DNA from: an uncultured beta proteobacterium
GTDB lineage: Bacteria > Pseudomonadota > Gammaproteobacteria > Burkholderiales > SG8-41
Reading direction: 5' to 3'
Assembly: GCA_903933915.1 (NCBI GenBank)
Contig: CAIZLW010000244.1
Span: forward strand, 1 to 64,000
DNA: 64,000 bases
Within the stretch, counting starts at the first letter, position 1, and each line of letters starts with the position of its first letter. The notes beneath the pieces were generated by a model, which worked only from the letters and a program-made list of their open reading frames with translations, did no database searches and was not told the origin of the DNA. Below are positions 26,326 to 34,490 of the stretch, in pieces. The position numbers were made by a program, and so were the translations under genes.

Positions 26326-27558
26326 TCAGGTGCGCTCGAGAATGTGCAGACCGCGCACCCGGTCGAGCAGATACATCAAGCCCCGGTCATCAACCGTAAC
26401 GTCATTACTCTGCACGCGGTCCGACCCTTGCGGAACGTCCGGCACAAAGTAGGCTACTTCCTTCATCGAATGCGGGTTGGCGATGTCGACAATGCGCAGG
26501 CCATGGGCAAACCACGCCACCGGGATTTCGGTACCGGTGACTTTTTCGCAGGGTTGATGGCACCCGGTTGCGTAAGGCTGCTGTTCGACCGGAATATCTT
26601 CCAACTGGAAGCTGGACACCACCGCGGGATGTTTCTCGTCGGTGACATCAACCATCCACAGGAACGCCGAGTTGTGCGGCGGACAATCCGGCAGACGCAC
26701 CACGTCCTCGTCGGACACCACCAGAAAATCACGGTTCTTGATCTTGAACGGGATGCGCAGCGCGGTATGTGTCGGCCACGGAAACGGCGGGCTCCAGTCC
26801 AGGCCCGACACGAACTTGGGCTTGCTCATATCGTCAATGTCGAGGATGACAAAACCGCCATGCCAGTAGCTGGTGTAGAGCCGGTTACCGTAACGCAAGG
26901 GGTGATGGCATTTGTGCGCGGCGCCGCGCCAGGTCGGCGTCTCACCGCCGGCGATATGCTGCCCCGGCATCCACCAGCGCCCCACTTCTTGCGGCTTCGC
27001 CGGATCTTTCAGATCAAGAATCATCACGATGTTGCCGAGGTAGCCGTCCATCGTCGGCGAGATATAGGCGTAGCGGCCATCGAAATCAAAACGGTGTACG
27101 CCGCGCGCATAGTCCACGCCGGACTTGTCGTCGGTCTGCCACAGCGTGATCAGCTTGGGCTTCGCTGGATTGGACACGTCGTAAATGCCCAGGCCGCCGT
27201 GAAAATCATCCGGAGGCGTCTCGCCTTTTGCATTCTTCGCTGACAGCACTTCGCGATTGGTCAGCATGATGTCGCCATGCACCCGCACCTTGTGCGAATG
27301 CGTACCCTTGGGCATGTTGATTTCCGACAGAAACTTTGGATGCTTGGGATCCTTGACGTCGAAGATCAGCGTGCCGTGCGGGTTGCGCATGTTGCCGACG
27401 TAGGCGATGTTGCGCTCAACCACCACCTGGCCGCCGCCGGCGCAGTCGGTGAATGACAGCGGCTGCATGCCGGCGCTGCAATTGTGCTGATGTCCGTCGC
27501 CACCACCGGCGCGCACATCAACATAGGCGACTTCGCGAATACCCTTGGATTTGCTCAT
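26326..27558 (-). CDS. LVIVD-repeat beta-propeller protein
   Basis: The 410-residue protein contains repeating beta-strand units with the LVIVD flavour: GTLIFDVKDPKHPKFLSEI, GLGIYDVSNPAKPKLITLW, NIVMILDLKDPAKPQEVG, GFVILDIDDMSKPKFVSG and GLRIVDIANPHSMKEVAYF. No signal peptide is seen. His-rich stretches (DGHQHNCSAGM, HSHKVRVHGD, HKCHHPLRYG) and scattered Cys residues suggest possible metal binding. The biochemical role of such proteins is unknown. It lies between an ASL-like lyase and an orphan Bug receptor on the same strand with short gaps, so it likely belongs to the same catabolic operon. Confidence 0.85.
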   Translation of the reverse strand: MSKSKGIREVAYVDVRAGGGDGHQHNCSAGMQPLSFTDCAGGGQVVVERNIAYVGNMRNPHGTLIFDVKDPKHPKFLSEINMPKGTHSHKVRVHGDIMLTNREVLSAKNAKGETPPDDFHGGLGIYDVSNPAKPKLITLWQTDDKSGVDYARGVHRFDFDGRYAYISPTMDGYLGNIVMILDLKDPAKPQEVGRWWMPGQHIAGGETPTWRGAAHKCHHPLRYGNRLYTSYWHGGFVILDIDDMSKPKFVSGLDWSPPFPWPTHTALRIPFKIKNRDFLVVSDEDVVRLPDCPPHNSAFLWMVDVTDEKHPAVVSSFQLEDIPVEQQPYATGCHQPCEKVTGTEIPVAWFAHGLRIVDIANPHSMKEVAYFVPDVPQGSDRVQSNDVTVDDRGLMYLLDRVRGLHILERT

Positions 27559-27585
27559 GATTGAAGTTTTCCCTGTTTTTTACTT

Positions 27586-28554
27586 TTACTGAATTTGTAT
27601 CTTGGCGGCCTTGATGACCTTGCCCCACTTTTCATATTCGCTGCGGATGAAGCCACCGAATTCTTCGGGCTTGTCTCCCACCGGCACTGTGGCCAGACTC
27701 AGCAGCCGGTCTTTGACTTCCGGATTGGCCAGCGACTTGACCAGTTCCCGGTTGAGCCGGTCGACGATGGGTTTGCCGGTCTTGGCCGGCGCCAGCCAGC
27801 CGAACCAGCCGATGACTTCGAACCCCGGATAGCCGGATTCGGCCACGGTCGGCAGTTCCGGGGCCACCGGCGAGCGTTTCGCGCTGGTGATCGCCAGTGC
27901 CCGCACTTTGCCGGCCTTGACCTGTGGCGTCGCCGCCAGCGCGATGCTGAACAGCGCCTGCACCTGTCCGGCGACGGTTTCCTGCAGCGCAGGACCACCG
28001 CCTTTGTACGGCACATGCACGAAGGATGTGCCGGTAGACAGCCTGAACTGCTCCAGCGCTAGGTGCCCGGAGGTGCCGTTGCCGGCCGAGGCGAAGGAAA
28101 AACCGCCCTGCTTGGCCTTGATCACAGCCACCAGTTCCTGCACCGACTTCGCAGCCACTGAAGGATGTACCACCAGGATGTTGGGCACGGTGATGCCGAG
28201 GGTGATCGGCGCAAAATCCTTGATCGGGTGGTACGGCACGTTCTGGTAAAGGCTGGGGTTGATCGCCACACCGGCCGCGACCAGCACGAAGGTATAACCA
28301 TCGGGGTTCGCGCGTGCGGTGGTTTCATAGGCGATGCCGCCATTCGCACCGGGCCGGTTGTCGATGACCACCGTCTGCCCCAGCGCCGTGTTCAGATGCG
28401 GGCTCACCAGGCGCGCCAGCGTGTCCGCCGGCCCACCGGGCGGAACGGCAACCAGCATACGCACGGGGCGATTGGGATAATCCTGGGCTTGCACGGCACT
28501 CATACAGGCCATCCATCCAAGCAGTGCCGCTGCGATCCATGGAATCTGCTTCAC
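27586..28554 (-). CDS. Bug family (TctC-like) receptor, orphan
   Basis: The 322-residue product starts at GTG 28552-28554 behind a strong GGAGGGTTCA. The signal peptide (IAAALLGWMACMSAVQAQ) is followed by YPNRPVRMLVAVPPGGPAD, VVIDNRPGANGGIAYETTA, NPDGYTFVLVAAGVAINPS, FSFASAGNGTSGHLALEQF and VHVPYKGGGPALQETVAGQV. VAPELPTVAESGYPGFEV is also diagnostic. Periplasmic ligand-binding receptor without adjacent membrane components. It lies between the LVIVD-repeat gene and an alpha/beta hydrolase gene, all on the minus strand with gaps under 50 bp. Confidence 0.95.
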   Translation of the reverse strand: MKQIPWIAAALLGWMACMSAVQAQDYPNRPVRMLVAVPPGGPADTLARLVSPHLNTALGQTVVIDNRPGANGGIAYETTARANPDGYTFVLVAAGVAINPSLYQNVPYHPIKDFAPITLGITVPNILVVHPSVAAKSVQELVAVIKAKQGGFSFASAGNGTSGHLALEQFRLSTGTSFVHVPYKGGGPALQETVAGQVQALFSIALAATPQVKAGKVRALAITSAKRSPVAPELPTVAESGYPGFEVIGWFGWLAPAKTGKPIVDRLNRELVKSLANPEVKDRLLSLATVPVGDKPEEFGGFIRSEYEKWGKVIKAAKIQIQ

Positions 28555-28599
28555 TGAACCCTCCTCCGGGTAATTTTTATCAGGATTGTTTTCGCGCCC

Positions 28600-29505
28600 T
28601 CAGACTGCCAGCGCGCGATTCTGCGGCATCGCCATGAACGACGTCATCGCATGCCAGAACTTGTGGCGATTGATGCTCAGCGTTGCCGCGTGCGCCAGGT
28701 CCGACACAAACACGAACTGCTTGTCCTTGCTCGGCAGCTTGGCGAAAAAATCCAGCAGGTCGGGCTCGGCGGCAATGCCGTCAAATTCGCCGCGGATGAT
28801 GCACACCGGACAGGTGATTTTCAGCGGATCGATCACCGGCAGATTGGCGCACATGTCGAGATAGGTACCATTCGGCACGGTATCACCCAGCGCCAGTTCG
28901 GCTTCGGCCAAAGCATCCGCCGCAATCATTTCCGAAGTGCCCGGCTTGTCACGGGTGAACATGCTGTGAACGAAGGCGCGATCGACCTTGCGTCGAGGAT
29001 GTGCACGGTATTCCTCGACTTTCTCGCGGCGCTTGGCCAGCGTCGGCGAGCCCGCACCGGTATACACCAGCGCCGACACCATCAGGCGTTTGACGCGCCC
29101 GGGATTCTGCTGCGCATACAGCGCGGCGCGCAAAGCGCCAGAAGAACCGCCATACATGTATACGCTGTTTTGGCCGGTTTCGCGTTTCACGATCTCCATC
29201 GCAGCCGCCAGATCCAGCGCCCCCGATGCGATGCCGGAATGACTGTCGGTGCGGTCGGAACGACCGTAACCCTCATGGTCCACCGTCCACACGTCGTAAC
29301 CGAGGCCGGCAAAGTGGTTCATCAGCGAATAGTCATTGCGGCCCGGCACATCGAGATCAAAACTCGATCGTCCCGAAGCCGAAGAGCCGTGGACCAGGAA
29401 CAGCACCGGCGCATCCTTCGGCAAACCGGCCGCATGTTTGCGGTAGACATACAGCTTTACGCTATCTTTTTGCGCCCAGTATTCCGCGCGGTCGATCTGT
29501 GCCAT
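28600..29505 (-). CDS. Alpha/beta hydrolase
   Basis: From ATG 29503-29505 (GGAGCAGAAC upstream) the product is 301 residues; a longer frame to 29589 has no ribosome site and overlaps the divergent promoter. The fold markers are VLFLVHGSSASGRSSFD (oxyanion region), VWTVDHEGYGRSDRTDSHSG, the nucleophile elbow MYGGSSGALRAALYA (G-G-S-S-G), CPVCIIRGEFDGIAAEPDL (acid) and VFVSDLAHAATLSINR (His). It probably hydrolyses an ester, lactone or C-C bond. First gene of the minus-strand cluster running down to the lyase and dehydrogenase genes, and divergent from the CoA-transferase A gene. Substrate unknown. Confidence 0.9.
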   Translation of the reverse strand: MAQIDRAEYWAQKDSVKLYVYRKHAAGLPKDAPVLFLVHGSSASGRSSFDLDVPGRNDYSLMNHFAGLGYDVWTVDHEGYGRSDRTDSHSGIASGALDLAAAMEIVKRETGQNSVYMYGGSSGALRAALYAQQNPGRVKRLMVSALVYTGAGSPTLAKRREKVEEYRAHPRRKVDRAFVHSMFTRDKPGTSEMIAADALAEAELALGDTVPNGTYLDMCANLPVIDPLKITCPVCIIRGEFDGIAAEPDLLDFFAKLPSKDKQFVFVSDLAHAATLSINRHKFWHAMTSFMAMPQNRALAV

Positions 29506-29624
29506 GTTCTGCTCCGTGATATTCAGCGAGCGGCGATTATCGCACCGCCGGCACGACTGGCGCAGTGCAGTCCGAATGCTGGTCGCCATGTAAAATCAGC
29601 GCATCAGCGTCTCCGGAGCAGAAG

Positions 29625-30458
29625 ATGAACACCAACACCTCGAAAATCATCAGTCTTGGCGAACTCGCCGCCCGCATCCCTGACGGCGCCGCGCTGGGGC
29701 TGGGCGGCGTGTTTCTGCATCGCGGTCCTTTTGCTTTGGTGCGGGAACTGGCGCGTCAGGGACGCCGCAACCTCGAAATCATCAAACCTTCGCCCGGCTA
29801 CGACCTTGATCTGCTGTGCCGTGCCGGTGCAGTCGCAAAAGTTCGCGCGGGCATCGTTGCAATGGAAGGCAACTTCGGTCTTGCGCGCTGGTACCGCAAA
29901 GCCATCGAGCGCAAGGAAGCGCATCTCGAAGAACACGCCTGAATGACCCTGGTCGCGGGGCTGCGTGCAGCCTCCTACGGAATCCCGTTCCAGCCGGTCG
30001 CCGGCGTACATGGCAGTGAACTGGCACGCATCAACCAGTGGCAGACCCTGCGTGACCCTTATGGCTCGGGAACCGATGTCTACGTAATCCCGGCAATCCG
30101 GCCCGATATAGCAGTCATTCATGCCGCAGAAATCGATGACCAGGGCAACGCGCGCATTTACGGCTCGCCGTTCTGGGACCATCCGTTGACCCGTGCGGCG
30201 AAACGCGTACTGGTCACCGCAGAAAAACTGGTGACTACAGACCGTCTGCGCGAACAGCCGGAACTGACGCTGGTGCCGGGATTCATGGTCGAAGCCGCGG
30301 CCGTAGTGCCGCGCGGCGGCTGGCCCGGTTCGATGCATCCCGATTATGAGATCGACTACCCGGCCGTCGAGCGTTATATGGAAGATGCTGCGGGCGTACT
30401 CGAACGGCATCTGGCCGAAGCCCCCGAGTGTTCGGGCGACGCAGCCGCCAGACACTGA
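29625..30458 (+). pseudogene. CoA-transferase subunit A (GctA-like) interrupted by an in-frame TGA
   Basis: From ATG 29625 (GGAGCAGAAG) 105 residues are encoded (MNTNTSKIISLGELAARIPD, LGLGGVFLHRGPFALVREL, EIIKPSPGYDLDLLCRAGAV, ending RKAIERKEAHLEEHA). Then comes TGA at 29940-29942, immediately followed in the same frame by ATG and 171 more residues that continue the family (TLVAGLRAASYGIPFQPVAG, DVYVIPAIRPDIAVIHAAEI, RAAKRVLVTAEKLV). Without the stop the protein would be about 277 residues, normal for this family. The TGA sits where relatives, as I recall them, often have Cys, so TGC to TGA is one possible origin. TGA-ATG could also allow termination-reinitiation giving two chains. Partner subunit B is at 31901. 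Confidence 0.85.
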
Positions 30459-30471
30459 ACAGATTACACAC

Positions 30472-30981
30472 ATGCCGGTCATCCACAGTTTTGCGCCTGT
30501 TGCCGATGCAGCAGCACGCGTACTGATTCTCGGCAGCATGCCCGGCGTTGAATCGCTTCAAGCCGGGCAGTACTACGCGCATCCACGCAACGCCTTCTGG
30601 CGCATCATGGGCGAGCTCGTTGGCGCATCCACGGACCTGCCTTATGCAACACGTACCCGCACGCTGCGGCAGTCAGGCATCGCGCTATGGGATGTGCTCG
30701 CGGCCTGCGCAAGAGCAGGCAGTCTCGATGCCGCCATCGACCAACGCTCGATCATCGCCAATGATCTGCTGTCTTTCCTCGCACAGCATCGCGGCATCAC
30801 TCACGTGTTTTTCAACGGCGCTACCGCAGAGCGTTGTTTTCGCTTGCACGTGCAGCCGGCGCTGCAAGCCGATGCGCTGCAATTGCAGCGTCTGCCGTCG
30901 ACCAGTCCGGCGCATGCCGCCATGCGATATGCGGACAAAGTGCAGGCGTGGCGCCCCATCCTGCAAGCGCTCTCAAAATAA
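30472..30981 (+). CDS. DNA-deoxyinosine/uracil glycosylase family protein (UDG superfamily, family-6-like)
   Basis: The 169-residue protein from ATG 30472 carries the superfamily A-motif [20 protein letters not shown], then [33 protein letters not shown] and the C-terminal [11 protein letters not shown] motif typical of hypoxanthine-DNA glycosylases (family 6 UDG). These remove deaminated bases in base-excision repair. It sits 13 bp after the broken CoA-transferase A gene and separates it, together with an EamA transporter gene, from subunit B. A DNA-repair gene inside a catabolic operon suggests insertion or shuffling. Confidence 0.9.
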   Translation: MPVIHSFAPVADAAARVLILGSMPGVESLQAGQYYAHPRNAFWRIMGELVGASTDLPYATRTRTLRQSGIALWDVLAACARAGSLDAAIDQRSIIANDLLSFLAQHRGITHVFFNGATAERCFRLHVQPALQADALQLQRLPSTSPAHAAMRYADKVQAWRPILQALSK

Positions 30982-30984
30982 TAC

Positions 30985-31002
30985 AATAAAAACAAGTAGA
31001 TA
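30985..31002 (+). repeat. AT-rich motif copy between glycosylase and EamA genes
   Basis: AATAAAAACAAGTAGATA begins four bases after the stop codon of the glycosylase gene and ends on the A of the EamA start codon. It is a diverged copy of the motif at 6818-6835. Confidence 0.5.
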
Positions 31003-31874
31003 TGATCGATCTCGCCCTGCTCTTCGCGATCCTCAGCGCGCTCTGCTTCGGCACCGGCATGATCACCTCACGCATCGGCCTGCATCACCTCGACGCGCGA
31101 TCAGGCGCGGCCATCAGCATTCCGACGGCGACACTGCTGTTTGTGATGACCACACCGTTCACCGTCGACTTGTCTGCCTTTAATCTCGCGGCCACATTCA
31201 TCTTCGCCGCGGTCGGCCTGTTCTACCCGGCCATGGTCACGCTGCTGACCTTCCGTTCCAACGAAGAACTGGGCCCGACCATCACCAGCGCGATTTCCGG
31301 AACCGCACCACTGTTCGCGATGCTTGCAGCCGCACTGCTGCTGGGTGAACGCGTGCCGCCGCAGGCCGCCATCGCAGCCATTGCCATCGCCGCCGGCGTG
31401 GCGCTGCTGTCGTGGCGACCCGGGGCTGCGAGCGGCGCCATCTCCGGCAGCAAGCTCGTGTGGCCGGTAGCCGGCGCCATTGTTCGCGGCTTTGCCCAGG
31501 CCGGCGCCAAAGCCGGACTGCTGCTGTGGGGCAACCCGTTCGCCGCCAGCGTCATCGGTTACCTGGTGTCTTCAACAGCCGTGGTCGGCGCGGAACAACT
31601 GCGGCATGGCGGACGCAGAACGCTGAACCGCCGTGGAATGCAGTGGTTCGCCATCACCGGGTTCATCAACGGCGGCGCAATGGTGTTGATGTATGCCGCG
31701 CTGGCGCGGGCGCCGGTCTCGGCGGTAGCGCCGATCATTGCCGCCTATCCATTGATCACAGTGCTCGGCAGCGCGCTGTTCCTGCGCAGCGAACCGCTCA
31801 ATCGTCGCATCGTTGCCGGCGCCATCATCACGGTCGCGGCCGTCGCCTGGCTCGCCACTTACCGCACGAACTGA
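31002..31874 (+). CDS. DMT superfamily (EamA-type) transporter
   Basis: The 290-residue protein has ten hydrophobic segments in two EamA-like halves. The first half contains LLFAILSALCFGTGMITSR and GPTITSAISGTAPLFAMLAA with LLLGERVPPQAAIA. The second half contains AAIVIGY-like and ARAPVSAVAPIIAAYPLITV followed by ALFLRSEPLNRRIVAGAII. Duplicated G-E/S-E-P motifs after the fourth and ninth helices are typical. Probable inner-membrane exporter or importer of metabolites. The start ATG 31002 has no good ribosome site. It stands between the UDG gene and CoA-transferase subunit B, all plus strand. Confidence 0.88.
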   Translation: MIDLALLFAILSALCFGTGMITSRIGLHHLDARSGAAISIPTATLLFVMTTPFTVDLSAFNLAATFIFAAVGLFYPAMVTLLTFRSNEELGPTITSAISGTAPLFAMLAAALLLGERVPPQAAIAAIAIAAGVALLSWRPGAASGAISGSKLVWPVAGAIVRGFAQAGAKAGLLLWGNPFAASVIGYLVSSTAVVGAEQLRHGGRRTLNRRGMQWFAITGFINGGAMVLMYAALARAPVSAVAPIIAAYPLITVLGSALFLRSEPLNRRIVAGAIITVAAVAWLATYRTN

Positions 31875-31900
31875 ACCTTCACGCTCGTTATACTCGCCCC

Positions 31901-32629
31901 ATGAACTGGACCCCGTTCTCCTTCGTCGTCATCAATCTCGCGCGCCAGATCCGCGCCGGCGAAATCACTTTCAGCGGCGTCAACTCGACGCTGCCGATGA
32001 TCGCCTGCCTGCTCGCCAAGCGCGCCTACGATTTCGATTTCACCTGGATCAATGTCGCCGGCGGCGTTGAGCCGCAGCCGCTGACCGTGCCGCTGTCAAG
32101 CAGCGACCCGGCCATCGTTCATGGCTCGGCGGCGATTTTCGCCAACCAGGATTTCTACGACCTGTGCGCGCGCGGTGGACTCGATCTGGTGTATCTGGGC
32201 TGTGCACAAATCGACGCCGAGGGCCGCACCAACGTGTCGGCGATCGGCTCCTGGGAAAACCCGCGGGTGCGTCTGCCCGGCGGCGGCGGCGCCGCAGTGA
32301 TGCTGCCGACGGCAAAACGCGTGGTGACCTGGCGTACCGACCACACTACGCGCGCGCTGGTCGACAAACTCGACTTTGTCACCGCCGCAGGTCACATGAC
32401 GGTACTGGTGACGCCGCTGGCGGTATTTAGCCGTGAACCGCGCAACGGCTCGCGCTTCCGGCTTGAACATTACAACCCGGCCACCGGCATAGAACAGATC
32501 GCCGCGCACACGGGATTCACTTTTGACAGCAATGGTGCGCAACCGCCAGCTCCACCCACCCGCCGCGAAATCGACGCATTGCATGATCTGGACCGCGACG
32601 GCAGCTTTGCCGCCACGGTCTCGGGCTGA
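31901..32629 (+). CDS. CoA-transferase subunit B (glutaconate CoA-transferase-like)
   Basis: The product is 242 residues from ATG 31901 (MNWTPFSFVVINLARQIRAG); the longer open frame upstream is antisense-like shadow of the EamA gene. Family features: GEITFSGVNSTLPMIACLLA, LVYLGCAQIDAEGRTNVSAI, RLPGGGGAAVMLPTAKRVV and LDFVTAAGHMTVLVTPLAVF followed by HTGF. Members pair with an A subunit to move CoA between acids. The A gene lies 1.4 kb upstream with a stop codon in it, and a glycosylase and a transporter gene between. No clear ribosome site. If A is truly dead, B would be an orphan. Confidence 0.9.
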   Translation: MNWTPFSFVVINLARQIRAGEITFSGVNSTLPMIACLLAKRAYDFDFTWINVAGGVEPQPLTVPLSSSDPAIVHGSAAIFANQDFYDLCARGGLDLVYLGCAQIDAEGRTNVSAIGSWENPRVRLPGGGGAAVMLPTAKRVVTWRTDHTTRALVDKLDFVTAAGHMTVLVTPLAVFSREPRNGSRFRLEHYNPATGIEQIAAHTGFTFDSNGAQPPAPPTRREIDALHDLDRDGSFAATVSG

Positions 32630-32726
32630 ACACCGCGTGATACGATAGCAACTGCCTCGCGCAACAGAATTCTTCTGTGCCGGCGCGGGATCCGTGCCAC
32701 TGTTTTACCTACCACTGCCCATCCTG

Positions 32727-33869
32727 ATGCTGCCGCTACAAGGTGTAAAAGTCGTCGAGTTCTGCCAGGTGCTGGCCGGACCTTTTGCGGGCTGCCTTCT
32801 TGCCGACATGGGCGCCGATGTCATCAAGGTTGAGTCGCCCGACGGTGATCTGATGCGGCAATGGCCGCCGATCCTCGATGGCTACAGCCAGTATTTCGCC
32901 TCGGTCAACCGCAACAAACGCTCGATCGTACTCGACCTGAAGCAGGAAACCGACAAAGCCGCAGCACGGCAACTGACCCTGTCTGCCGACATCCTGCTCG
33001 AAAATTTCCGGCCGGGGGTGATGGCCAAATTCGGACTCGATTACGCATCATTGTCCAAAGATCACCCCGCACTGGTGTATTGCTCAGTGTCGGCCTTCGG
33101 CCAGACCGGACCGCGCGCCAGCGAAGGCGGCTTTGACATGACCGTGCAGGCAATGAGCGGCGTGATGAGCGTCACCGGCGACAAGGACGGACGCCCGGCC
33201 AAATGCGGTATCCCGATCGCCGATTTTTCCGCAGGACTTTATGCAGCATTCAGCGTCACCGCCGCGCTGCACAAGGCACGTTCCACCGGACAGGGCGATC
33301 ACCTGGATGTCTCCATGCTCGGCAGCATGCTCGGCATCGCCAACCTGCAGACCAGCGAGTTATTCGGCACCGGTCGCGACCCGGTGCGCCTCGGCTCCGC
33401 GCATCCGATGAATGCCCCTTATGCCGCGTTCTGCTGCCGCGACGGCTACTTCGCCCTCGCCGCAGGCACCAACAAGCTGTGGGAATCGGCCTGCGAAGCG
33501 ATCAGCCGCAGCGACCTGCCCGCGGACCCGCGCTTCGCCACACCGACGCTGCGTGCGCAGCATCAGGATGCACTGCGCGATCTGCTCGAAACCGAGTTCG
33601 TCAAATACGATGCGGCCGACCTGCTGCAACGGATGAATGCCCGCGGTGTGCCCTGCGCACCGCTTTATTCGTATTCCCAGGTGCTCGCCGACCCGCAGGT
33701 CAAACACATGCAGTGGGTAGAAGACATTACGCTGCCCAATGGCACCGCCACCAAAACCGTGGTCTCGCCGCAACGCGTGTCCGGCCAGCGCCTCGGCGTG
33801 CGCAGGCCGCCGCCGGCGCTGGGCGCACACAGCGCAGAAATCCTTTCCGAACTGAAAGACCGATCATGA
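32727..33869 (+). CDS. CaiB/BaiF (class III) CoA-transferase
   Basis: The 380-residue protein from ATG 32727 shows the class III fold: LQGVKVVEFCQVLAGPFAG, LLADMGADVIKVESPDGDLM, NRNKRSIVLDLKQE, LLENFRPGVMAKFGLDY, YCSVSAFGQTGPRA, GFDMTVQAMSGVMSVTG and CGIPIADFSAGLYAAFSVTA, the last with the catalytic Asp. It transfers CoA between a donor thioester and an organic acid in the cytosol. A GTG 33 bases upstream is less likely. Its stop overlaps the start of the thiol dioxygenase gene (ATGA, 33866-33869), so the two are tightly coupled. This recalls the Act/Mdo pair of 3-mercaptopropionate degradation, but substrate is not proven. Confidence 0.93.
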   Translation: MLPLQGVKVVEFCQVLAGPFAGCLLADMGADVIKVESPDGDLMRQWPPILDGYSQYFASVNRNKRSIVLDLKQETDKAAARQLTLSADILLENFRPGVMAKFGLDYASLSKDHPALVYCSVSAFGQTGPRASEGGFDMTVQAMSGVMSVTGDKDGRPAKCGIPIADFSAGLYAAFSVTAALHKARSTGQGDHLDVSMLGSMLGIANLQTSELFGTGRDPVRLGSAHPMNAPYAAFCCRDGYFALAAGTNKLWESACEAISRSDLPADPRFATPTLRAQHQDALRDLLETEFVKYDAADLLQRMNARGVPCAPLYSYSQVLADPQVKHMQWVEDITLPNGTATKTVVSPQRVSGQRLGVRRPPPALGAHSAEILSELKDRS

Positions 33870-34486
33870 AAAATGCGCAGCGCTTCCGTCACTTCGTCGC
33901 CGAATTCACCCGCCTCATCGAAAAAAGCGGCAATGACGAAAAAACCATGCATGAGTCCGGCGGCAAACTGCTGGGCGAGTTGATCAGGCACGATGACTGG
34001 CTGCCCGAAGAAGCCGCACAGCCGCATCCGCAGTTTTATCAGCAGTTCCTGCTCTACTGCGATCCGCTGGAACGTTTCTCGGTGGTCAGCTTCGTTTGGG
34101 GTCCCGGACAAAAAACACCGGTGCATGATCACACCGTGTGGGGACTGGTCGGCATGATGCGCGGCGCGGAAAATGCGCGACGCTTCGCCCACACCGCGCC
34201 GGGCAAGCCGATGAGCGTCAGCAAAACCGAGGGTCTGATGCCGGGGCAGGTGGATCGCGTCTCACCGACCGTCGGCGACATCCACGAAGTATCGAATGCC
34301 CTGAGCGACAAACCGTCGATCAGCATTCACGTCTACGGCGCCAACATCGGCGCCGTGAAACGCCACGTGTTCGATCCGGCCACCGGCGCCGACAAACCGT
34401 TCGTCTCCGGCTACTCCAGCCCGCAGATCCCTAATTTCTGGGACCGCTCGGCCGAAGTCCGCGCAAGCATCACGCCCACAACCTGA
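33866..34486 (+). CDS. Cysteine dioxygenase-type thiol dioxygenase (cupin)
   Basis: The 206-residue protein overlaps the CaiB gene by four bases. Cupin iron ligands are visible as His87 and His89 in GQKTPVHDHTVWGLVG and His140 in GDIHEVSNAL. The Ser-x-His-x-Tyr triad typical of thiol dioxygenases is present (S153, H155, Y157 in SISIHVYGAN). Such enzymes add O2 to a thiol to give a sulfinate; substrates include cysteine and 3-mercaptopropionate. The coupling with a CoA-transferase favours a mercapto-acid whose sulfinate is CoA-activated. A paralogue is at 61391. Exact substrate cannot be decided from sequence. Confidence 0.9.
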   Translation: MKNAQRFRHFVAEFTRLIEKSGNDEKTMHESGGKLLGELIRHDDWLPEEAAQPHPQFYQQFLLYCDPLERFSVVSFVWGPGQKTPVHDHTVWGLVGMMRGAENARRFAHTAPGKPMSVSKTEGLMPGQVDRVSPTVGDIHEVSNALSDKPSISIHVYGANIGAVKRHVFDPATGADKPFVSGYSSPQIPNFWDRSAEVRASITPTT

Positions 34487-34490
34487 AACC

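Noticed and set aside
29943-29990. Selenocysteine insertion at the TGA in CoA-transferase A
   Set aside because: The downstream hairpin is short, its loop lacks a GGU-type SelB signature, and CoA-transferases are not known selenoproteins; a mutation or sequencing error is simpler.
31412-31900. Upstream extension of CoA-transferase B into the EamA gene
   Set aside because: This part of the frame is Arg/His-rich shadow sequence overlapping the EamA coding region; the family match starts at ATG 31901.
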